A stretch of 64,000 bases of DNA from Antedon mediterranea (taxonomy: Eukaryota > Echinodermata > Crinoidea > Comatulida > Antedonidae): contig NC_092671.1 in NCBI RefSeq assembly GCF_964355755.1, forward strand, positions 37,465,304 through 37,529,303, written 5' to 3'. Below the pieces are notes generated by a model that saw only the letters and a program-made list of their open reading frames with translations, was not told the origin of the DNA and ran no database searches. Below, one piece after another: positions 59,301 to 64,000 of the stretch. Position 1 is the stretch's first letter; each line of letters opens with the position of its first letter. The position numbers and the translations under genes were made by a program.

Positions 59301-60126
59301 TAACACACAAAAGAACAGTAAAATAAATAAAAAGATTCTTAGAATTTAGTCCAGGTATTAGATCCCACAAGGATAAACTCAGGCGTGTTATAATAGCGAC
59401 TACTGTAATGCCTTCCTGTTCATTTTGATAATAATGTTTAGTTTGTTTTTAGTTTGTACTGAATTAATGGACTGATAACATTTAAATTAATTTAATTCCT
59501 CAACAGCAAATCTGAATCATGTTTTCAGCTACTTGGGATTTGTTGTTACGGTGATATGCAATGTAACTGCCGAACAGATGATGAATAATATAATTGATGT
59601 TCGTAAAATGGATCATTCCAAGTACGATTGTTTCGTGTGCTGTATATTGTCCCACGGTGACCTTGGAAAAGTTTATGGAACTGACGGAGAACCTTGTAAA
59701 ATAATAGAAATAACCAGTGCATTTCGTATAGGGCTTTGCAAGACACTCGCAAATAAGCCAAAGTTATTCTTTCTACAAGCCTGCCAAGGCACTAGACGAG
59801 CTGAGCAACACGTGCAAAATATGGAAACAGACTATGCTCCACCTACTGCTACAGAGACTATCCCGGATAATGCTGATTTCCTGCTTGGATATGCCACAGC
59901 ACCTGGCAACGTGTCATACAGGAGCAAGACCTATGGATCGTGGTACATTACAAAGCTGACAGAAAATTTGAAAAAATTCCACCATAGCGATCACATACTA
60001 GATATCCTAACACAAGTGAATAATGAAGTAAGCCAGGCTATTGCTAGGGAGTCTAACGGATGTTACAAGCAGGTTCCAGCTCCCCAGTATACACTAAGAA
60101 AGAACCTATACTTTCCAAAATTATAA
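38359..60126 (+). CDS. Ankyrin-Roc-COR-death domain-caspase fusion protein (predicted)
   Basis: Exons: 38359-38372, 38584-38713, 38806-38913, 39133-39231, 39600-39704, 39982-40083, 40717-40842, 41173-41247, 41519-41638, 41912-42136, 42972-43068, 46314-46474, 47255-47434, 47749-48949, seven linker exons (49860-51033), 58886-59005 and 59507-60126. All junctions are phase-compatible, giving 1271 codons including stop. Domains in order: ankyrin repeats (PIHVAASNGKLEIVKYIL, TPLHCAAKL), Roc GTPase (P-loop GPENVGKT, THSD), COR (VVLSPEWLFNKLL), death domain (about 48620-48880), Thr/Pro/Ser linker, caspase. The body up to 48949 is well supported. The join across a 7.85-kb repeat-filled intron to the caspase is inference: acceptor at 58886 behind TTATTTTTACTATAATAG, phase 1, in frame. 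The alternative is two genes, the first ending at 51357 after an alternative last exon. By its parts it would be a GTP-regulated initiator caspase. Both large introns are repeat-filled. Confidence 0.68.
38584..40083 (+). other. Ankyrin repeat region
   Basis: Five consecutive exons (38584-38713, 38806-38913, 39133-39231, 39600-39704, 39982-40083) code about one ankyrin repeat each. Visible helices are EKLFHAAKNGCLEIFE, PIHVAASNGKLEIVKYIL, TPLHCAAKLNRIDTISYLL with EGADPNKKD, TPLRLAIEVQAKWETTEELL and SLLYTAAAKGLQKVCETLI. Two shorter exons after it (40717-40842, 41173-41247) look like diverged repeats. Ankyrin repeats bind proteins; the partner is unknown. Confidence 0.88.
40161..40492. mobile_element. 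MITE with long inverted termini
   Basis: AGCCTGTTCAGACCTACAGA and GTTATGCTTTCGTATTGT on the left are inverted as GCGATACGAAAGCATAACTC and CATGGATCTGAACATACCCT on the right. It is about 330 bp, non-coding, in an intron of the ankyrin-Roc gene. Confidence 0.75.
42404..42715. repeat. Possible foldback element
   Basis: GGCTGTGTTTGGATGTAAAA with TTTACATGTGTAACTG on the left and ATATGTGTAAATTGTTTCGT with CCGAACGGGCTCC on the right are loosely complementary. No coding frame is seen. Support is weak. Confidence 0.35.
43340..43451 (-). repeat. LTR (downstream copy on the minus strand)
   Basis: Direct repeat of 45555-45666 with a few differences (CATCGACGATC against CATTGACGATC). Contains CAATAAATTCC, a possible polyadenylation signal, on the minus strand. 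Confidence 0.85.
43643..44588 (-). mobile_element. Mutator-like element, 946 bp, nested in the LTR element
   Basis: Flanked by perfect 9-bp direct repeats CCTTTTGTT (43634-43642, 44589-44597). Ends are TAGTCTGGGTTCCAGACGGA and CAGACTTGGGGCAAGTCTA, matching in inverse orientation the 170-bp element at 31857-32026. The extra 780 bp in the middle carry no recognisable transposase, so it is non-autonomous or eroded. Confidence 0.83.
44640..45550 (-). pseudogene. Integrase remnant of the LTR element
   Basis: The minus strand reads an integrase core (WNEVASDLFEFERQDYVITI...), a break at an AT-rich insert of about 45 bp near 45378-45423, then HSTSSPYCPQSNGEVERAVQ and a long intact C-terminus (45185-44646). 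The residues between GIPENY and SSAEFTKF are deleted, which removes the second acidic catalytic residue, so it cannot be active. Confidence 0.85.
45378..45423. repeat. Short AT-rich repeat shared with 48982-49027
   Basis: AGAATTGATTATATTTTTTT, a TTTATTTATTTAATCACACT stretch and CTTG are nearly the same at both places. This copy interrupts the integrase frame. It looks like the 3' tail of a retroposon. Confidence 0.6.
45555..45666 (-). repeat. LTR (upstream copy on the minus strand)
   Basis: Pairs with 43340-43451; its outer end abuts the AAACT duplication. Confidence 0.85.
46499..46666. mobile_element. MITE-A copy
   Basis: AAAGCTCTGTCTCTGTCACT at the left; AAAGTTTGATAGTGTAGACA plus GGGATTTA at the right. 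It lies 25 bp downstream of an exon donor of the ankyrin-Roc gene. Confidence 0.88.
46866..47200 (-). mobile_element. Possible LINE or SINE 3' end (antisense)
   Basis: An ATAATAATAATATAATAATA run followed by ACTTTATTTAAAAACGGATG is typical of the antisense 3' end of non-LTR elements. No coding sequence is found. It lies in an intron of the ankyrin-Roc gene. Confidence 0.45.
47255..48949 (+). other. COR and death domains
   Basis: Exon 47255-47434 (KSLTEFYDLIRTEVNRKI, HKAKDYLLKTGQ) and the large exon 47749-48949 (VVLSPEWLFNKLLERLL, LVNLEFCFKIKKDD, then a C-terminal subdomain with RKLKLWRNGL) fit the COR dimerisation domain of Roco proteins. The end of the large exon (about 48620-48880: VATKIDQYLPDGHDYRAFAA, STTIALLDEWCKIDKKSTIK) is a death domain. 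Death domains recruit other death-fold proteins into caspase-activating platforms. Confidence 0.82.
48982..49135 (-). mobile_element. Short LINE 3'-tail remnant
   Basis: AATTGATTATATTTTTTTAA and TTATTTAATCACACTCTTG then TTTACAAGACCAGCCAATTA: antisense A-rich tail and 3' UTR of a retroposon just after the donor of the death-domain exon. It shares its tail with 45378-45423. Confidence 0.5.
49180..49470 (+). mobile_element. tRNA-derived SINE-like sequence
   Basis: CCCCAGTGGTCTAATGACAA and GGTTGTGGGTCTGAATCTCG resemble the A and B boxes of a tRNA gene with correct spacing and order (about 49364-49435). Flanking sequence fits no gene. Whether it is a SINE or a decayed tRNA pseudogene is open. Confidence 0.5.
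49860..51033 (+). repeat. Tandem array of seven duplicated linker exons
   Basis: Exons: 49860-49898 (39 nt), 50044-50097 (54), 50244-50297 (54), 50417-50455 (39), 50601-50654 (54), 50801-50854 (54) and 50998-51033 (36). Each is bounded by AG and GTAAGT, starts and ends in phase 1 and is a multiple of three, so any number may be spliced in without changing frame. They encode AKPTSQATPLISTG and GKDSNPKPTSQATPLISTG units and a final GKLSTTKPLSSTG. A 557-bp block (three exons with introns) is duplicated, and inside it a 200-bp exon unit is duplicated again. The introns are almost identical too, so the expansion is recent. The peptide is Ser/Thr/Pro-rich and probably a flexible, modifiable linker. 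Confidence 0.88.
51233..51760 (+). pseudogene. Alternative terminal exon and death-fold-like relic
   Basis: A phase-1 acceptor (TTATATCTAAAG|GA) opens the frame GYSTKHFRKFIVDANLFWKK...TTLI, which stops at 51355-51357; spliced to the linker array it would end the upstream protein at 1065 aa. Beyond the stop, other frames continue in the same style: DAYGLFQLLF, then TESDVTVLIEAVYLCGLDGF, GFKDKSNKFKICEFSKRQHL, and QIERLGELQSLANYLKEDKE. This looks like a coding region broken by frameshifts. Spacing of Leu, LFxxL and the LIEA...CGLDG helix recalls a death-effector domain, which would make sense before a caspase-8-like caspase. The family assignment is tentative. Confidence 0.4.
52360..53368. repeat. 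Left arm of a large inverted repeat, outer part
   Basis: Matches the right arm (60870-61530) in inverse orientation with moderate divergence, e.g. CTAGTAGCTAGATCAACTTT, CGACAACCACTGGTCACAGC and TTATAGG..AAACAAATCCTTTAC. Within the left arm a unit of about 300 bp (GACCTTTGACCCACA, CTCGGCAACCACTGGTC) occurs twice in tandem (52620-52880, 52915-53180); the right arm has one. Short frames on either strand are not conserved genes. Confidence 0.7.
53369..55126 (-). mobile_element. Truncated LINE reverse transcriptase inserted in the inverted-repeat arm
   Basis: The minus strand carries RT motifs: NGVRQGGVMSPHLYNIYIND and the catalytic YADDMVLISPSASGLQHLI, then a degenerate C-terminal part (CALFRTYC-like, YNQGTLRSLQVCYNNGLRML). 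The upstream RT part continues at 54880-55120 in broken frames. It belongs to a different LINE lineage from the element at 55163 (GVRQGGVMSP against [10 protein letters not shown]). A MITE-C splits it at 54340-54872. Confidence 0.82.
54340..54872. mobile_element. MITE-C copy nested in a LINE
   Basis: ATTAAAGATGTATTGTCCCT at the left; GGGACAATACATCTTTAAT at the right. At about 530 bp it is the longest copy here. Removing it rejoins the LINE RT sequence. Confidence 0.85.
56035..57000 (-). pseudogene. LINE reverse transcriptase frame
   Basis: A 321-codon frame with the RT palm motifs [52 protein letters not shown] and FADDTNVIIS. It ends in a frameshift near 56110; the C-terminal portion resumes at 55670-55407. 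Confidence 0.9.
57356..58611 (-). pseudogene. LINE endonuclease frame
   Basis: A 418-codon frame holds the zinc finger and the endonuclease. The catalytic motifs of the exonuclease-endonuclease-phosphatase fold are visible (ETWFS, YRPPEKS, GDFNIDLL, DHIYSNNF, DITDHLPIFF). It belongs to the LINE at 55163-58611 and is interrupted before the RT part, after an A-rich run coding Lys repeats. Confidence 0.88.
58612..58795. repeat. Left arm of the large inverted repeat, inner part
   Basis: GTTGACCCCATTTTGATAGA and TCTTTTCAGAATGCTAGATG match in inverse orientation about 60640-60790 (GAAAAGAACTGTTGAG side). The arm ends in a CCCGGGCATT / AAATAAATACGGTA motif shared with the repeat at 36700-37060. Confidence 0.7.
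58886..60126 (+). CDS. Caspase-8-like caspase catalytic domain (p20 and p10 exons)
   Basis: Exons 58886-59005 and 59507-60126 join in phase (GAA G|CA). The first codes KKYSMTNSPRGICLIINN and the Arg of the S1 pocket in ERKGSEVDE. The second gives the end of p20 with the catalytic His (CCILSHGD) and Cys (FFLQACQG; the QACQG form is typical of caspase-8/10). It also holds a METD|Y site between subunits, p10 with IPDNADFLLGYATAPGNVSY and the second S1 Arg (SYRSKTYGSWY). All key residues are present, so it should be an active cysteine protease cleaving after Asp. No prodomain lies directly in front. The acceptor at 58886 is phase 1, matching the linker exons of the upstream death-domain gene. A second possible acceptor at 58894 (phase 0) would not fit. 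Stop at 60124-60126. Confidence 0.92.
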
Positions 60127-60233
60127 ATCAACTCGCTTTCATTTGAAGATTTTCAATTATGTACAGAATTATTTGTCAAAATTATTACATAAGCTAATAC
60201 AAATAATGTAACTAGAATAACATATATATAACT

Positions 60234-60596
60234 GTTAAAGATGTATTGTCCCCACCCCCCCCCCCCCCCCCACAAACAAAAAAAACAAGAAAAATGAAGA
60301 TTAATAAAATTGGACTTTGAATATGTTATTTTGTTGTTTTATATTAACAAAGTTAATTACTTCCAGAGAAAAAACATGAAAAAAATAATGTTATTACTTA
60401 ATAAATGACAAAATAAATGGTTAATTTCAACCAAAACACATTGGCTGGCAGCCAATTTGTCTTAAATTACAGTTTTTCAGGTAAATAATTTGTTTTCTGG
60501 TCCAATATTTGTTCAAAGTGAACAACTATTATGTGACATTAAAATGGCATATTCAACAAAAACATTAGTTTTCAGGGGAACAATACATCTTTAATG
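60234..60596. mobile_element. MITE-C copy
   Basis: TTAAAGATGTATTGTCCCCA at the left and GGGGAACAATACATCTTTAA at the right, with a poly-C run (60251-60270). It lies about 110 bp past the caspase stop codon. Confidence 0.85.
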
Positions 60597-60639
60597 AACG
60601 TTGTAAAATTTGTTTGGCGCTTTTTCATAATTACCTGTA

Positions 60640-61530
60640 GTGTTCAAATTCATAATTATTGTTACTACTTTTATCTAAAAAACCCCTAAACAATAAATGC
60701 CCGGGGTGTTTATTTGGATAAATACGGTAAGTTACTTCTAGCATTCTGAAAAGAACTGTTGAGTTCGACGTTTCTATCAATGTTTGATCGTCCTCAGGGG
60801 TCAACAATATTTTCTAGCATTATTATAAGCAAAAGTACAATTACAAACAGTAAAGGATTTGTTGTAATTCCTATAATAAAACCATTTAAAGCATCATTTA
60901 AAGCATAACATTTATATAAGAATAAGTTGTGTAGAGGTATGTTTTTTGTTTGAAACATCAGTAATATTTCTGATCATCTTTTTACCAAATTTTCTGTTAG
61001 AATGAATGTAAATATGTGTATTTCCAACAATTTGATACCAAATTTAAGTTTCTACGACCAGTACTTACATAGGTATAAAAATGCCTTGGTATGTGGGTCA
61101 AAGGTCAGAAATGGCATTTCCGGTCATTTTTTACTAAAATATCCCATTAGACTGAATATGAATGTATACCTTCTGATCAATTTGAGACCAAAATTACATT
61201 GCTGTGACCAGTGGTTGTCGAGATTTAAGGACATAATGGTGTTTGGTATTATAACCTTTCACCCTGACCTTTTGACCTTTTGCCACATTTTAAAAATGTG
61301 TAACCAAGCCAATAATGATTGTTTGACCATCCTAAACCAATTTCTGAAGTAAAATTCTCTGTACCTCAAAGTGCATACAAAGTTGATCTAGCTACTAGAG
61401 TAATTATGCTATCGGAAGTTCGGCAACATTATTCATGACATCACCTTAAACACATCAGTGCCAATCAAGGACTTACAAAAGTTGGAAAACTCTCGAATAA
61501 TCTGTTTAAGCAGCAGCTGATTAGACTACT
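60640..61530. repeat. Right arm of the large inverted repeat
   Basis: Uninterrupted inverse counterpart of 52360-53368 plus 55127-55162 plus 58612-58795. Examples are GTGACCAGTGGTTGTCGAGA, GTCAAAGGTCAGAAATGGCA and CAAAAGTACAATTACAAACA. Because it lacks the two LINEs it shows the pre-insertion sequence of the left arm. The 116-codon frame inside it is not a conserved gene. Confidence 0.72.
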
Positions 61531-62160
61531 TAAAAAATTAAGTAAAAATATATTTAATTATTTAATGTTGATTGATTATTTGCAGATAATTACTGTATCC
61601 TATTTAACTTCAGTCAGTACCAGTGTCATTTAGTAGACTGGGCTGATTATTGTTAATGATATAATGATAATTTGTACTGTACACCATCACCATCACCACT
61701 ATTTGATATAGTAGTGCATGGTGTTTAGTATGACCCTTCTTTGGTACCCAATAATAGAACACAAGAGTACTAAATCAAACATTCAACAAGCATATTTGAC
61801 AATGAGCTAATTTATTGAATATAAAGTCGTATACACCACCTATCAACCAATGAAAGATTTCTAGAAAATCTTAAGTTATTTTAGTAGTGTAAATATAAAC
61901 TGCAATACATTGAAGGTTTGTTACTCTAAGTGAATTTTTTACTACATAAAGAGTTGGAGTAAATACAAATAAATTATTATGTTTATTCTGGGACTATTAC
62001 TCACTAATTTATAGTTTCAATATAATCATGTGACCAGATATTGTTTGAAAAAGTGTTACGGCTGAGCGATTTCAATATTAGCAGAAGGAATGTGCTAAAA
62101 ACACTTGTTCTGTAAACGCTATCAAAGCATGGAGTTGTGAAAATGATGTATATAATTTTA

Positions 62161-62300
62161 TAGCTCCATGATCAAACTTTGACAAAAAAATGTGATGTGA
62201 CCATATATGGACATGATGACATCACGTCATATCACTACCATATTTGGGCACATCACACTTTTTTTGTCAAACTAGTTTTGATAATGTAGACAGAGCTTAA
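62161..62300. mobile_element. MITE-A copy
   Basis: TAGCTCCATGATCAAACTTT (left TIR damaged); the right end TTTGATAATGTAGACAGAGC plus TTAA is intact. Confidence 0.82.
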
Positions 62301-62668
62301 GCTGAGCTTTACATGTTAGCATTATCAAAAGTTACATATAACTTAAGCTACAATATCAGACCAGCGGTGACTCTTCGGGTTCAGACTGTCCATATTCTTC
62401 AATATATCAAATAGTATTATTTTATAATGATAATGATATAATTTCATGTGTGTTGTTAAATACTGTAAGTGGCCAGGTTTTACTGGAATTCTGGCCAAGT
62501 ATCTACCATAAGTTATTTTGACTCTGTGGTTTTTCATTGGAATCAAGTACAATACTGTATTGTATTCTTCCAGATACACTTTATTATTCCAAAAGATTTA
62601 ATGCACAAAAGGTGGCCGTGAACAAGTCCCTCATCAATTGAAGACATAACAAAATGCATACCATTTCT

Positions 62669-62808
62669 AAAGCTCTGGACCACACTATCAAACTAGTTTA
62701 AAAAAAAAAGTTTGATGCATCCAATTGTGGTAGTGATATGACATCATGTCTATATATGGGCACATCACATTTTTTTGTCACAAATTTGATAGTGTAGACC
62801 AAGCTTTA
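62669..62808. mobile_element. MITE-A copy
   Basis: AAAGCTCTGGACCACACTAT at the left; AATTTGATAGTGTAGACCAA plus GCTTT at the right. Confidence 0.85.
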
Positions 62809-63912
62809 GATATAACAGAAAACTGAAGCTTCCAGTACAGTTTTAATGATACATGTCAACTAACTATAACCATTACCTGATAACCGAGTATAACGTACAT
62901 TCACATGCACTAAGTTAATATAAGAAACATTTACTGTGACTATACCTACTATTGAAAAAATCATGAAAATGTTGATGGCCTTTAAAGCAGATATCACAAA
63001 AGCAATAATGGTTTCAAAAACTAAAACTATCAATCTATTATAATAATAATTTAGTCCGTGTAATTCCTTTCAGTACATTCATATTATATTATTAGATTTT
63101 TTTTTTTCTTTCTTTTGCTATGGATATAATATTATGTCACCATGATATTCCGAAATAACAAAATCCATATCTAAAATCAAAATTTTTTATATTTTATTAG
63201 TTTTAATGTACTTTCTGTTGTATTTTCTGTTTCAAAATGAAAATAGATTTCTATATTATTTTCTAATAAATTAAAACTCAGATATTAGTTTTTTTTCTGG
63301 TTAGAAATGTTTTAATATTAATCGTTAATAGTACAATGTTTTTATGTCACAAAAGTTACATCTGTTTCTATGATTTAAATCAATACACCCATAAAATATT
63401 CAAATACAAAATACACCTGTATGACATTTAATTGAAATTAGCTAATAGAATTATAAGTAAGTAAAATAAAACCCAGACAACAAATGAAAAGTCACTAATA
63501 AGCATTGAATATCACATGACTTTTGTGCCGAATGTTCACTTTCTTCGCTTCTCCTGCAATGAAAAAAAAACAAATAGTTTTTAAGTAAAAATAAAAATCA
63601 TTAATTCTTTTATTCGTTTTGTTTATTCTCCACTCTTCAAATGAATTTAAACAGTAAGTATACAGTGTATATGGGTGGATGGAGGTCATTGAACTTAAGT
63701 CGTGACCCCTATTTCAGTATAATAATAATAACATGCTATGTTAGACTGAAATATATGAATAAAATATTCACATTAACTAATTAAATTGGTATTGATCAGC
63801 AAACAGAGATAGTAATATTGAGCTGCAAAGGAATGGTATTATATTACTGCTGCCTAAAAAATCAGCCACACAGTTTTTGTTTGATTATTTAGAGGTTTAG
63901 GTTCAGTTTATT

Positions 63913-63942
63913 AGGCTATCGCTCTCTGTAGAGCGATAGCCT
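63913..63942. repeat. Perfect 13-bp hairpin
   Basis: AGGCTATCGCTCT, CTGT loop, AGAGCGATAGCCT. It is followed by TTGTTATTGTCA. It could be a terminator-like fold or the end of a repeat that continues past the window. Confidence 0.7.
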
Positions 63943-64000
63943 ATTGTTATTGTCACAAATTTCATTTTTTCGGCTCAATTTTTGTGTCACGCAGATCTCA

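Larger units (their letters stand above)
60127..64000. other. Region downstream of the caspase, no gene recognised
   Basis: Holds a MITE-C (60234-60596), the right arm of the inverted repeat (60640-61530), two MITE-A copies (62161-62300, 62669-62808), a short CACCAT microsatellite near 61683-61700 and a hairpin at 63913-63942. I see no supported exon in 62810-63900. Confidence 0.6.

Noticed and set aside
61002-61352. Plus-strand frame of 116 codons
   Set aside because: It is the right-arm reading of the same repeat and has no family features.

Overview
The window is animal genomic DNA. It is AT-rich and holds intron-rich genes with GT-AG splice sites and phase-1 domain exons, surrounded by many transposable-element copies. 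The gene families (DZANK1, R3-type receptor phosphatase ectodomain, Roc-COR-death-domain protein, caspase-8-like caspase, L-lactate dehydrogenase) and the type of LINE, SINE and MITE content suggest an invertebrate deuterostome, most likely an echinoderm. The species cannot be fixed from sequence alone. I rebuilt the gene models by hand from reading frame, splice consensus and exon phase; no transcript was available.

Layout. (1) 234-9455, minus strand: a DZANK1-like gene (chitobiase-C-like N-terminus, ankyrin repeats) that reads in phase into annexin repeats and leaves the window at its 3' end. (2) 11985-16062, plus strand: a complete nine-exon L-lactate dehydrogenase of 371 aa with an extra hydrophobic N-terminus. 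(3) 20515-36345, minus strand: a complete 22-exon single-pass receptor of about 1395 aa. It has a signal peptide, eleven fibronectin III domains and an R3-RPTP-like membrane-proximal region, but a short non-phosphatase tail. (4) 38359-60126, plus strand: ankyrin repeats, Roc GTPase, COR and a death domain, then seven tandemly duplicated in-phase linker exons, then a catalytically complete caspase. Exon phases allow all of these to be one 1270-aa protein, an apparent GTPase-controlled death-domain caspase. This is the most interesting candidate in the window.

Mobile DNA fills the introns and intergenic gaps. There are 22 or so copies of one palindromic MITE (TIR beginning AAGCTCTGTCTACACTATCA), several other MITE families, two Mutator-like elements with perfect 9-bp target duplications, a decayed Ty3/Gypsy-type element with 112-bp LTRs, several truncated LINEs, tRNA-derived SINEs and several minisatellites. 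Around the caspase exons there is a large inverted repeat whose left arm was later split by two LINEs, one of them carrying a MITE.

The genes are separate transcription units, not an operon. Genes 1 and 2 are divergent (about 2.5 kb apart), as are genes 3 and 4 (about 2 kb apart).
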